Of a DNA stretch of 64,000 nt, positions 17,704 through 27,469 are shown one piece after another. Position numbers and translations under genes: made by a program. Position 1 is the stretch's first letter. Each line of letters begins with the position of its first letter. Below the pieces are notes generated by a model that was given only the letters and a program-made list of their open reading frames with translations, had not been told where the DNA came from and did no database searches. Source of the DNA: Craspedostauros australis (taxonomy: Eukaryota; Bacillariophyta; Bacillariophyceae; Mastogloiales; Achnanthaceae); contig JAMXDE010000003.1 of NCBI GenBank assembly GCA_026770025.1, positions 3,807,152 through 3,871,151 on the forward strand. Direction: 5' to 3'.

Positions 17704-20422
17704 TCGCCGAGTCCCCTCGCGGTTCCTCGGCTCGTTGCGTCTCGTGCGCCTCTTCCCGGTCGTCACCCGTTCCGATGGTTTGTGTTGTGCACTGGACCGT
17801 CTGTGGCCTTACTCCAATGTTTTTTCGCGGCTTTTCTGCCGCCTTGAGCGCCTCGTTCTCTGCCTTCGTGGTTACCACCAGCTGTTTCAGTTCTTCCATT
17901 TGCTGTTGCATGGCGGCCATCATCGCTCGTGTAGTTCCGGTTGTTCGCCCGGTACTTCCCGACAATGTCGATGTCACTGATCCCTGTGCCTGCGCTTCCA
18001 ATATCTTCCCCATCTGCTCTTGAAGTACCGCCATCTTCTCCTTCTGTGTTCCCGACGTGCTTCTGCTCGCCCCTGTGATCGTTGATCCCGTCGACCCTTC
18101 TTCTTCTCTCGCTTGCTGGGCCGCTCGCCTCTTTTCGCTTCGTCTCTCCCGAACTTTTCTCCATGCGCTCGTGTCTCTCATCGATGGGATTGTATCGTCG
18201 TCTCCGTAATCCTTCTCTCTTCTGATTGGAACTCCTCTTTCCTCTTCCTCGTCCTCGTCGTCTTCACCTTCTTCTTTGGTCGTTTGGAAATGCATGTCCT
18301 CGTCGACCTCCATGGCTGCTTCCACTTCCTTGTCTTTTTCGGATATCACTCTTTTCGTGGCCTCATCCCATTTCATCGTCTTTGCTTCTACCCGTGCCAT
18401 GGACGTAAACAGTCGTTCCACGTCCTCTCCGTAGTCGGCTGTCAACTTGACCAGCAACCCTTTGACCACCATTCTTGCTTCCGCTGTCTTCTCTGGGTGG
18501 AATTGTAGCACGTAGCCGTTGCCCCTCCATTGCTTGTCTATCGATGTGAAGAGCGGCGTCTTTTCGTTGCCGGTAGTGGACTTGATCCGCATCACCATCT
18601 CTCTGAGTGTGAGATGGGTGCCGTCTGGAATCTCTTGCAAGCACTCCGGGATGATGTCGTAGGTCGTCATCGCTACTGTGTGTAGGCACCACTCCATTTG
18701 GCGTTCGCGTAGCTCAAACCATCCTTTCCTCATGTCTGTGTTGACAATACCGGATAATGGCGTGATGATACGCATTCTCACTCCCAATGGAAACTTCTTC
18801 GACTTCGTGCTGTAGTACACTTCCAGTACTTTGGCCACTAGCGCTCGATCCTCCGTGCTTGATTCCACATGAAGCGCCCTTGGATCTTTCTTCGTGTCCC
18901 TGTTGGGATCGTATTTTTCTCCGTCTGCTATCCGCTTCCATGTGATTGCTACCTGTGTCTTGGCTAGCTTTGTGAGTTCCGCCTCCAGTGCTTCTGCGTC
19001 GATCTGTCGGGTGGAGTATAGGAGCCAACCCAGCGTTGTTGTAGAGTGAGCCTGTATCTTCGCCACTTCGAACCTTCCTCCGATGTGTTGGAAGTAGTCC
19101 GTCAGCTCTCCTGTGATTTTGCTGATAGGTCCTTTCGCTTCGATCTTGACTTTCAGGTACCCTTTCTCTTTCGCCGCTTTGTAGATTGGCCGCACTCCTT
19201 TGAAGAACCTTTTCAAGTTAGTCATATCTGTTGGGAATGACTCCATTGCGTGCACAATCGTTTGGTCTTCGTAAGGGTTCCAAGGCAGCAGTTTTGCTGT
19301 CGCGTTCACCCGTTGGATTGATCGTAGGAACTCTTTGCATGATGCAATAGCTGCGTCGATCGCCGTGCCTGCGTCGTTGGCGCCATCTCCTCCTTCGATC
19401 ATCATCTGTACGTCGCAGTAGCGTGTCTCAATTGCTTCGCTTTCGCGTGCTCGGCTCCTTCCGATCCCGCTCTCGTTGCTTCCAGCTTGTGTTTCGTCAT
19501 CACAATCCATTGGTGGGTGGATATTGTCCCGCCCGATTTCTCCAATTGCCTGTGGTGTCGCTGGTATTGCGTTCGTCGTCTTTTCCTTGTCCTCCAGTGC
19601 TTTCTCCTGCGTCTTTTCCGCCTCTGGTTCTTCATCCCGCAGGTCTGTTCGTTTGGCCGGCAGCTCCACCGCTGTTGAATGTCGCGGGCTTCTTTCCGTT
19701 CTTTTCTTGCTGCCTCCCTGATTCGGTGTCTCTTCTCCCGTCTCCGCTGCCGTGTTGTCCCCTCCGGTTCCTTCCTCCCACGTGTCCGCCCATTCGTTCT
19801 CTTCGTCGCTGCTCGTGTCCTCCCCCCCTTTCGCTGCTTTTGTTTCGTTCGTTCCTCCGCTCGTCCCGTCACGTCGTTGCCCTGTCTCTTCTCCATCTTG
19901 CTTTCCATTGTCCTTATCTTCGTTGCCCTTCGTTGCCTTGATCTCTTTCATCTTGCCCCACTTCTTGCTCAACGCCTTGCGTATTGCCTCCGTTGCTGCT
20001 CCAACGCTTCGTTGCCCCGCATTCGTTGTCTGTACTGTGATGTTGTCGTTTTCGATGCACTGTGTGCACACCACTGGGAATCCTCTTGGTGTCACCAAGC
20101 CTTCTTCTGGCTTGATCCATGCTCTGCATTCCCTGTGCGCCGGTACGCCGCACATAATACATCGCACAGCTGCTGCTGCCTGTCCTCTTCCCTTGCAGTA
20201 CTTGCCTGCGGCGCATTCTACCTTGCGAATGCCTCGTCCTTGCTTTCCATCTTTCTCGCCCTGTTGGCCCCCGTTAGTCGTCGCGTCTTGCCCTGTCTTC
20301 TCCTCTACTCCTCCTGGTCTGTTGTTCTTCGCCTTGTTGCTGTTGATGCCGCCTCTGACATACGCTTCCATCGGCATTTGGCCCGTTGGACGCGTCATCT
20401 TGCTGCTCCTCGTCGTCGTCAT
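17696..20422 (-). CDS. retrotransposon ORF1 with PHD-like zinc finger
   Basis: 908 residues from ATG 20422. Near the N-terminus, cysteines and one histidine at ~70, 76, 88, 91, 96(H), 99, 119 and 122 give a C4-H-C3 order, as in PHD fingers (core RCIMCGVPAHREC). Residues ~150-340 are Lys/Glu/Thr/Gly-rich and probably disordered. Residues ~345-640 look folded but match no family I recognise. An acidic patch (~715-740) is followed by a Gln/Met/Glu-rich, probably coiled-coil segment (~790-860; AMMAAMQQQMEELKQLV). ORF1 proteins of LINEs bind RNA and form the retrotransposition particle; that role is inferred from position. No CCHC zinc knuckles are seen. The stop TAG at 17698-17696 overlaps the ORF2 start region. 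Confidence 0.85.
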   Translation of the reverse strand: MTTTRSSKMTRPTGQMPMEAYVRGGINSNKAKNNRPGGVEEKTGQDATTNGGQQGEKDGKQGRGIRKVECAAGKYCKGRGQAAAAVRCIMCGVPAHRECRAWIKPEEGLVTPRGFPVVCTQCIENDNITVQTTNAGQRSVGAATEAIRKALSKKWGKMKEIKATKGNEDKDNGKQDGEETGQRRDGTSGGTNETKAAKGGEDTSSDEENEWADTWEEGTGGDNTAAETGEETPNQGGSKKRTERSPRHSTAVELPAKRTDLRDEEPEAEKTQEKALEDKEKTTNAIPATPQAIGEIGRDNIHPPMDCDDETQAGSNESGIGRSRARESEAIETRYCDVQMMIEGGDGANDAGTAIDAAIASCKEFLRSIQRVNATAKLLPWNPYEDQTIVHAMESFPTDMTNLKRFFKGVRPIYKAAKEKGYLKVKIEAKGPISKITGELTDYFQHIGGRFEVAKIQAHSTTTLGWLLYSTRQIDAEALEAELTKLAKTQVAITWKRIADGEKYDPNRDTKKDPRALHVESSTEDRALVAKVLEVYYSTKSKKFPLGVRMRIITPLSGIVNTDMRKGWFELRERQMEWCLHTVAMTTYDIIPECLQEIPDGTHLTLREMVMRIKSTTGNEKTPLFTSIDKQWRGNGYVLQFHPEKTAEARMVVKGLLVKLTADYGEDVERLFTSMARVEAKTMKWDEATKRVISEKDKEVEAAMEVDEDMHFQTTKEEGEDDEDEEEERGVPIRREKDYGDDDTIPSMRDTSAWRKVRERRSEKRRAAQQAREEEGSTGSTITGASRSTSGTQKEKMAVLQEQMGKILEAQAQGSVTSTLSGSTGRTTGTTRAMMAAMQQQMEELKQLVVTTKAENEALKAAEKPRKNIGVRPQTVQCTTQTIGTGDDREEAHETQRAEEPRGDSANG

Positions 20423-20536
20423 TTCGTCGTTGTTCTACTGGTTGTTTTTGCTGTTTGGTGTTTGTCTTCAATTTGTTTATTCGTGGTTTATTTGCTGCGA
20501 CAATTTCTTCCGGAAGTTGGTTCCATCTGGAAATTG

Positions 20537-20553
20537 TGGTGGTGGCTTCGATA
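20537..20553. repeat. target-site duplication, right copy (17 bp)
   Basis: Identical to 11702-11718; marks the 5' end of the retrotransposon on the minus strand. It lies in the codons for the SKPPP part of a GWGKP linker repeat of HBS1. Confidence 0.93.
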
Positions 20554-21043
20554 CTCCAGCAGACGACGGCTTTTGATTCGCGGCATTCGCTGCTGCAGCT
20601 TTGGAACCTCCTGGTTTTCCCCAACCCACTGGCGGCGCGCTGATCCCAGGTTTGCTTGCAGCTTTCGTCGTCGCAGGAGCAGGAGCGGACGGTTTACCCC
20701 ATCCTGGCGGAGGCTTCGATACTCCGGCAGAGGAAGCTGGCGTTGGTGCCTTTGGTGCTGGCGCTGTTGCTTTCTTGGGAGCACAACCGACGGGTTGCGC
20801 ATACGTCGTGGATGACGCTGTCGCGGATGCCGTCGCGGATGATGATGATACACCAGAGCCCGAAGCAGAGCCCGACGCTTTGCTGCTGTTGTTGCTGCTT
20901 TTATTGCTGCTTGTATTGCTCTTGTTGTAGTTCGTATTGTCGTAATCGTCATAGTAGTCATCCTCATCGTAGTAGTCGTCATCATCGTAGCCATCATAGT
21001 AGTCGTCCTCCACCAGATTCCTCACAAATCGATGCCTCGACAT
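20537..21043 (-). CDS. HBS1: HBS1-like GTPase, 5' part (interrupted)
   Basis: Starts at ATG 21043 with MSRHRFVRN followed by a run of Asp/Tyr/Glu, closely resembling the MxRHRNVRxxxxDED start of animal HBS1L. Then comes an Asn/Ser linker and Ala/Pro-rich sequence with repeated PPGWGKP motifs (SKPPPGWGKP, SAPPVGWGKP, then SKPPP at the break). These motifs continue in the 3' part (SKPPPGWGKPGKA, MKPPAGWGKPGQ), proving both pieces are one gene. In the present sequence the frame runs into the element and stops at 20477 after 20 foreign residues. 169 complete codons precede the junction, so removing the element keeps frame. This linker joins the N-terminal ribosome-contacting domain to the GTPase in the family. 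Confidence 0.9.
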
Positions 21044-21065
21044 CTCTCTCTCTCTCTCTCTCTCT
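21043..21065. repeat. (TC)n microsatellite at the HBS1 start
   Basis: Pure TC dinucleotide run directly upstream of the HBS1 ATG (GA-rich on the HBS1 sense strand, so within the probable 5' UTR). Confidence 0.85.
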
Positions 21066-21482
21066 TCTGTCTCTCTGAATGAGCGTCCGCCTCTGAAGGA
21101 ACGTATCGTGTGCCTCTCAATTCCTGCGATTCAAGCCGTTAACTTCGACTCCAATACCTTCACCTTCACCTTCACTCTTGCTTTCTAACGAAAAGAGCAA
21201 TGTGCTTGGCAATGGGACGGGGTCTGTGAATACAGTGGGTGGGCACAAGTACTAATACTTTGCATACTCTGCAGAGAGAGGGTACGACTACTACTATGGA
21301 TGCCAGCATCACCATTGTGCGACCTGCCTCCACCCCTGAGATCGGGTGGGATGGCTTCCCTTGTGATGGCGTGGATTGTTGCTGATGGGTTGAGGATGAC
21401 GTGACTCAACCACTACTATCAGTCCCGTTATAGACATCCACGACATGACTGGAGCTCTCCAAACACAACAGCATGTTTTGGC

Positions 21483-22838
21483 ATGTTTTGGCACGTTTCT
21501 GGCGGATTTGTGAGCTTCTGCTCATGGTGTTTGATGGGTCCTCTCATGATTCTCGCACATTGCGCACAATACCTGCACCAGGGCAACCGTCGTCCCAAAC
21601 AGTACAAGGACTCAGACATCAAGAGACGCCAGAGCGGAGAGAGAACAGAAGGAACCCTGTCGTTAGAATCGATAACATCAGATGCAGCACCAGATGCAGC
21701 ACCAGATGCAACTACAACTACAACTACAACGACAGCGACAATGGCAATGGCAATGGCAACAGCCACTCCACAACTTCAAGAGGATGCTCACTTCGAATTA
21801 CTGTGGCAGCACCTGAATCTCAAGAAACGGATCAGTGAATCCAATAGCCATGGGTTCTCCTGCTTCAAGCTGAATGTGCGAGATAGTGATTGGGAACTAC
21901 TCCACAAGCGTGGCTTCACGTGGAATCAATTCAAGAGCGTCGTGCACGAATACGACTGCGTCTCGATCGGGCCTATCTTCCTGACACGCCTCGACCCGGT
22001 GGAAGATCCGACCTACGATAGTCACGTTCGCTTCAATAGCTTTATGGTCGTCAGTTGCAAGTACGAGCACCACGATAGACTAACTCGAAGCCACCGATCT
22101 GTCATGGAGGGGCTGTTGCTGCTGCTAGGCAACTCGCCACCAAACCCCACAGCTCACACTCCAGGTTATCTCATCTCAGGTCTACCTGGGTCGCTGATAG
22201 TCACCCAGCCTCGAACGTCGCTTCACCTGTTCGAGATGTACCGTTGTTACAACATCAGCTATGATCTGTCAGATTGGATGGTCCGGCACGAAAGGCTCCA
22301 ACTGGTGACTTGTGACTTTGATGACGACGGAGAGCGCTTCTGCGAGCGGCTCATGACTTCCGCCTGCATCCTCGAATCCATCAGACTGGAGTTCTGCGAT
22401 ATCGACGCGGAATATCTGGCCGATGGCATCGAAAACTGCCGGAGCATTCATGAGCTCTTCATCCGCAGCGACGACGGAGATACCGATTGGAGCGTCCTCA
22501 TTCCAACGATTGCGAAAAGTCGCCGTCTCCGCAACGTTACATTGAGAGGCACAGCTCCAATCGCCGTGTGCGTCGATGGGTTCGTGGCTTTGGTCGCCAA
22601 TGACAAGCTCCGCCAATTGAGCTACAAGATGGAGTCCTCTGAGGAAGACTGGCCGATCGAAGCGGACGTGCGCGAAGCCCATCAACGGAAAATGCTGGAC
22701 GCCTTGAGGAGAAACCTCACCCTCACCAAGCTGGAACTGGAGGCAGATATCATAATGGCCGACTTCTTCAGCAATGAGATCAAGCCCTTGTTGAATGCTA
22801 TCCGGAATCCAGCATCGATCGTGAAAGCGTGGAATTAG
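21483..22838 (+). CDS. leucine-rich-repeat-like (RNI-type) protein, uncharacterised
   Basis: 451 residues if read from ATG 21483. The first ~86 residues are a hydrophobic start plus Ala/Asp/Thr-rich repeats; ATG 21741 (MAMAMATATPQLQ) gives a 365-residue protein and is a strong alternative. Residues ~260-360 show the spaced-leucine pattern of ribonuclease-inhibitor-like repeats (for example LESIRLEFCDIDAEYLADGI, then ELFI and LRNVTLRG), an arrangement common in diatom LRR proteins of unknown role. No TM helix in the main body and no kinase or NB-ARC domain, so no receptor function is claimed. It is divergent to HBS1 and convergent with the SEC14-DUF6824 gene. Confidence 0.6.
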   Translation: MFWHVSGGFVSFCSWCLMGPLMILAHCAQYLHQGNRRPKQYKDSDIKRRQSGERTEGTLSLESITSDAAPDAAPDATTTTTTTTATMAMAMATATPQLQEDAHFELLWQHLNLKKRISESNSHGFSCFKLNVRDSDWELLHKRGFTWNQFKSVVHEYDCVSIGPIFLTRLDPVEDPTYDSHVRFNSFMVVSCKYEHHDRLTRSHRSVMEGLLLLLGNSPPNPTAHTPGYLISGLPGSLIVTQPRTSLHLFEMYRCYNISYDLSDWMVRHERLQLVTCDFDDDGERFCERLMTSACILESIRLEFCDIDAEYLADGIENCRSIHELFIRSDDGDTDWSVLIPTIAKSRRLRNVTLRGTAPIAVCVDGFVALVANDKLRQLSYKMESSEEDWPIEADVREAHQRKMLDALRRNLTLTKLELEADIIMADFFSNEIKPLLNAIRNPASIVKAWN

Positions 22839-23114
22839 ATCGCAGAGAGGCGGGACAAGCAGTGGCTCACGTTCCTTCTTTCGCAATCGTTCGTTCCCAA
22901 CAATCTGCATGTCTTCATGCCTATGCCATTCACCTCCTTCAGCAACACTGCAGCTCGTATTTGGACACAATAAACCAGCGCCTCAGGGTATGGGCAGCAA
23001 CGTGCTTAACAAAATAGACCTCTGCTGAATAGGAGTAGAATATTCCATGAGTCTAGAGCATATTGAGACACAGATATTTACCTGTTCAGGATCATCACAG
23101 CATCGATACGAACA

Positions 23115-25448
23115 TCAACTCCCCACTTTCATGCGCTTGCCTTCTGCCAACGTTTCGGCCTTTGTTCCCATCGATGCTGCCTTCGCGCGGCTTTCTTCGC
23201 GCTTTTGTGCGTTGGCCATCGTCTCTCTCCTCTTTCGGAATGCATGCGCAGCCTTGCCCGATGCCTCTGAGAATTCCACTTCGACCCAGCCCGACATTCC
23301 TCCTTCGCAAACCCGTTTGATGAATCGCCCGCCGCGTTTATGGACGAGGTAGACGAGCCGTTCTGCTATGGGCGTCTTGCCTTTGCGAGGCGAGGTATCG
23401 TACGTGTCATACCATTCGGCGACCAGCGTCCGCAGGTACTGGTTGCCGCTATGATTTTGGAATGGCCGGCCACGTCCAAGGAGGACGTCGAATTCGGTCG
23501 GTGTTTCTATCAGTCTGGGGGTCGGGGTGAGGCTGACGCTGACGTCGTTTGGCCTGGCATCTTCGTGGTGAATTCTGTTGCCACCGGAAATACCATCGCT
23601 CGTTTCTGTCGAAATCAGGCTTGGATTCCCGTCGCAATCGACATGTTGCTTGGTGTCGGATGAGCGAAGGGCGGGGGTCGTCGTCGATGCGGAACACGCT
23701 ATTGGGAGCTCTATTCTTGTGTTGGCAACTGCATTCACGCCGTTCCTTGAGCCGTTGGTGTGATTATTTGTCGCGGCGACGTCGAGAGTATCCCCACCAA
23801 ACACTTCACTCAAATCTGCATCGCTGAATTCCGACGGTACCAGGCCAAGCAGTTGGGCAAGGTAGTCTTCGTTGAGATCATCGGCAACGTCGATGGAGTC
23901 ATGTGCATCGTTGGTTGGGTCGCGAGCTTGTTCCACGTTTGTGTGATTGAGCGTTGGAGATTGCATCAAAATGCCGTTCACAATACCCGTCTCATGCGAC
24001 GAAGTTGCCGGCGTCCGAAGGTTGTTGGCAACATGATCGCCATGAAAACTCGGGGAATCAGTGGATGTGACTCCGCCAACATAGCCTTGGCCAACATTCG
24101 GCGCTACCACATATTGATCAGGAAACGATGCATGATGCGGAGCATGGACGGCAGTGTTACCGATATTCTCCGCATCGGGTGCTTGCTCCGGGTGCAGTCG
24201 AGGGTGTTGATTGTTGTGAAAGTGGCCAAATCCTGGGGCAACAACAGAAGCTCCCTGAGCAGGATCGGTTGATTTGGTTGAATGCATGGGACGAAAAGCT
24301 GGGTCGTCGATGCTCGAAGGCATCGCGGTTGCTTCAATATGGCGTCTCTGCTGTTTTCGCTGCTGTCTCTCCAAGAGGATTTCTGTCTCCTGTCGCCGCA
24401 CCTGTTCCACCCAAGGTAGATGGTTATCGTACGAGGTTTCGCCGTTGTCCTTGATTGGCATGAGGTCGGCCGGGATCCCATATCCCCTCAGAGTGTCCTT
24501 GCAGTGCTGCACAGATCCAGTGTGAGAGCGACATCGATGGCGCACCTTGCTGATAACGCTGAGTTGGATCATGGTGCTGATCTGCTGCGAAGTCGTTTGG
24601 GATTCTGAAATGAAGTGACACGCTCGGAACCGGAGGGGTAGCTGGCCTGAAAGTCTCCCGACCTTGTAGAGACCCCTGCAGGCGGACATGTCGATTTCGC
24701 TGCGATCCACGAATCCGTTTCGGATCCACACCACGCCATTCCTTTGCGTTTCTTCATCTTTCAAGAGCAGCATGGCGAAGTAGAATAGTCCCATCACGTT
24801 GGCATTCGGGTGCTTCAGCATGTGCTCATCGAGTCGGCGCACGCATATCACGACACGCCCCGCGGAGTCTCGCACGGGCAGCACTTGGCAGCAACCGCTG
24901 GTGACCAGCTCCGCAGCCTCCGCATTGAGATCTTCCAACGTGATCGTCTCAACGAGCAGCTCTTTCCCGAACAGCCTCAGCTTCGTCTCGAACCAATCGA
25001 CCATGCGTTTGGCCGCGACCGTCGAGTCATATCCGTCGAAGCGCAAGAACATGAGCCGCAGCTTGGGATCCTCCACGTAGGATGGGTCCAACTTCTGGGC
25101 GAGATCGTACGCTGGCTTGTCCTCGATCACGTGTATCTGGACGCTCATGTCGTCCAGCTTGGCCGTCAGGAACGACGGCGTTTCATCATCGAGGTCGTTG
25201 ACCCCGTGGACGTCTTCGTACACCTTTTCCCGCTCGTCGAGGCAAAGCTTGTTCATCTCCGCTTTGATGATCTCGTTTGGATTGAACGTCTCCAGGAGGC
25301 CGGACACCGTCGGCAAGGTTTCCGCAACGGGCGTCGCCATCGTCATTGCTGCAGCAGTGGCGGCAGCTATATGCGTGGGCGTGTTTGTGTTTGTGCGCAT
25401 GCCTTCCGCACACTCCAGCGGGTCGTCATGCTTCGTGCTCGCTCTCAT
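23115..25448 (-). CDS. SEC14-like / DUF6824 fusion protein (diatom-type)
   Basis: 777 residues in one exon. The N-terminal part (~50-330) begins with LCLDEREKVYEDVHG and contains RLMFLRFDGYDSTVAAKRMV and NGVVWIRNG, a pattern I associate with SEC14/CRAL-TRIO-like lipid-binding proteins abundant in diatoms. A Ser/Asn/His/Gln-rich linker (~340-640) follows, then a DUF6824-type domain (~650-740): FDVLLGRGRPFQNHSGN, TPIAERLVYLV and GGRFIKR, ending in a Lys/Arg/Ala-rich helix. DUF6824 resembles a small basic DNA- or nucleic-acid-binding fold but its function is not established. A lipid-sensing protein with a nuclear output is a speculation only. No targeting signal seen. Confidence 0.75.
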   Translation of the reverse strand: MRASTKHDDPLECAEGMRTNTNTPTHIAAATAAAMTMATPVAETLPTVSGLLETFNPNEIIKAEMNKLCLDEREKVYEDVHGVNDLDDETPSFLTAKLDDMSVQIHVIEDKPAYDLAQKLDPSYVEDPKLRLMFLRFDGYDSTVAAKRMVDWFETKLRLFGKELLVETITLEDLNAEAAELVTSGCCQVLPVRDSAGRVVICVRRLDEHMLKHPNANVMGLFYFAMLLLKDEETQRNGVVWIRNGFVDRSEIDMSACRGLYKVGRLSGQLPLRFRACHFISESQTTSQQISTMIQLSVISKVRHRCRSHTGSVQHCKDTLRGYGIPADLMPIKDNGETSYDNHLPWVEQVRRQETEILLERQQRKQQRRHIEATAMPSSIDDPAFRPMHSTKSTDPAQGASVVAPGFGHFHNNQHPRLHPEQAPDAENIGNTAVHAPHHASFPDQYVVAPNVGQGYVGGVTSTDSPSFHGDHVANNLRTPATSSHETGIVNGILMQSPTLNHTNVEQARDPTNDAHDSIDVADDLNEDYLAQLLGLVPSEFSDADLSEVFGGDTLDVAATNNHTNGSRNGVNAVANTRIELPIACSASTTTPALRSSDTKQHVDCDGNPSLISTETSDGISGGNRIHHEDARPNDVSVSLTPTPRLIETPTEFDVLLGRGRPFQNHSGNQYLRTLVAEWYDTYDTSPRKGKTPIAERLVYLVHKRGGRFIKRVCEGGMSGWVEVEFSEASGKAAHAFRKRRETMANAQKREESRAKAASMGTKAETLAEGKRMKVGS

Positions 25449-27469
25449 CTCTGTACTCGGAGAGGCCTTCCGTTGCGAAGAAGGGAATGCGAAATGCTAT
25501 GGTGTTGAATGTTGATCGTCGGTGGACTTGTGAGGGTACCAGAATGCGGTGATGTGTGACGTTGTTCGTGAAGTGAGGAGTCGCACTTCCTCATCCCCCT
25601 TGCCAGGCCGTTGCTTTGTGTTGTTGGTTTGGTGTTGACTGGATGGGAGCCGCGGGACTATTTGATGTCGCTGTGTCTACCGCCATGGTTCTCGTCCCGA
25701 GGCGAACATTGGAGATCTTCATGAGTAGTCGTACGACTACGACTCCGGGGTTGGCTGACATCAGGATTGAATTCTTCGTCGATCCATCGGAAGTTTCTGT
25801 CGTGCAAAAGAGAACTGTTGGCGCCCCCACATCGAGGGGCGGACACCCACAAGGAGGAAAGTTGCTGTGTCATCCGGCAACATCAAGGAGGGGCGGATAC
25901 GACTGACATGCGACATGGCGCAACCCGAACAGGTACAGATTCTTGATCCAGGGTGGGCGTGATGCGTCTGATTGACAATCGCAACAAGCACCACGTCTGG
26001 TCCACCAGTCTGCCACCTCCTGCGACGCTCCAGGCTGTCTCATGATACCATCGGTCTCCAATGTTCGAGACCCAGAGGAAAAGCTGATTGCTCATTTGGC
26101 TCTCCATCTCATTCGTCTGACTAGCTGCAACTTGCTAGAGAGAGTGGCGACAGTTCCGAAGAGACGATCTCAAGTGGAGGGAGATGGATCTCTCCGCGAT
26201 GCCGACGAGCATTCTATTCTATCACAGACCATTGGATCGGCTGTGGTTCCAAATAGAGCTAGATTCAATTATCTCGTCGCGTTCCTCTATCTTGTAGCGC
26301 TAATGTTCTGGAGAGATACTCGTGGGCATTCCCGCATGGTGCTCGTCGGAAGTTGCGTGCTCCTGCCCTCGTTGTGTCTTGTGGTGTTGCGTGTCATACA
26401 ATGGAATAGATCGTATTCTATATTAGACAGCAACAACAATGGCGCTTGCCTCTCGATTTGTGATGTTTCAATCACACACATCATCAATCACCGATCGCGC
26501 CTCTGCCGAAGAACGATCAACATCCAAACAACAACAATGGAGAGGATGAACACTCCACGCATTTGAATGTCCAAGACAAGAGAGCGAAACGCCGTGGTTT
26601 TGCTGCCTCTCTCTCTCTCTCTTGCAATGGCCAGCTCACGGATGGTCATTGGTGGTCGCTATCAGTGGACATTTGCTGGGTTCCTGATCATCTTGCTCTT
26701 GATGCTATTGCCTCTGATGTCCCGTCATCGACTCGCTGCACATTGCAGATGCACTCTCTCTCTCTAGAATGCTGAGGTCGCTTGTACCACACCACAACGC
26801 TGCTTGGAAAGGTATGTTGCATGCCATGTTGAAGAGCTCGAGACAGACAGCAACGAGAAACTTGTGGCAGATGTTGATGGCTTTGATAAGCGAAACGCTG
26901 TTTTAAAAGAGGTAAACAACCTCCTTTTGCGATTTTACAGTCTCTCATCGTGACTGCTCTCTTTATTTGGCTGTTCTGATGCGGCATCGCCATGACATGA
27001 CTGCCACTAACTGACCATTTCCTGCGACACCAAACCGCGACTTTTGCCAACCTTTGGTTCACAATTTGCACGGTTGCAAGAAGGATCCACAAACGGTGCT
27101 GGTCACAACATCACAGAAGTATGATACTCATACGATGGCGAATCATCGATCTTCACGGTCATCTCAGTAGTAGTAGCAACTCACACCCCTGTTGTTTGAT
27201 TTGCTGCAAGTACGCGTAGAGCAGAACGCTGTACTCTACGGAGACTAATGCGCTTCGAGTACTCGTATGGACTTCATCAACCATCAATCCCCAAAGTTCG
27301 GGAGCTAGCAACCATCGCCCCTTTCGCTTTTGTTCTCCTTCACGTGCCTTCGCTTGCATCCACATGCATCAAACCTCCTCTTGCTCCAATTGCAACAAAG
27401 CCAGCGTACTTGTGGGCGTATGGTGTCTGTTGGTTTTGCATTGACGCGGCCGTCACATAATCCAAACAC
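25449..27469. other. 2-kb intergenic region
   Basis: Upstream of the SEC14-DUF6824 gene (-) and of the 27.5-kb gene (+), so it probably contains both promoters. A 174-residue frame at 26042-26566 (+) has two hydrophobic segments but no motif or coding-like bias; I do not call it. A CT-microsatellite lies at ~26610-26624, and the nonamer TACGAGTAC (minus strand) at 27259-27267. Confidence 0.45.

Larger units (their letters stand above)
11719..20536 (-). mobile_element. full-length non-LTR (LINE-type) retrotransposon inserted in HBS1
   Basis: 8.8-kb element in minus orientation, flanked by a perfect 17-bp target-site duplication. It has no terminal repeats. Order along its sense strand: ~114-bp 5' leader (20536-20423), ORF1 (20422-17696), ORF2 (17703-11944), ~225-bp 3' region, then a short (TTA)n tail (11732-11719) in place of poly(A). 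Simple-repeat tails, an APE-type endonuclease and an RNase H domain are known together from I-clade and related LINEs, while the PHD-like ORF1 finger recalls CR1-like elements; I cannot place it in a clade without a tree. Intact ORFs and an identical target duplication indicate a young, possibly still active copy. Diatoms are diploid, so the insertion may be heterozygous. Confidence 0.95.

Noticed and set aside
26042..26566. 174-residue frame with two hydrophobic segments
   Set aside because: No family motif, no clear coding bias and no sequence context to support a start; kept only as a remark in the intergenic entry.
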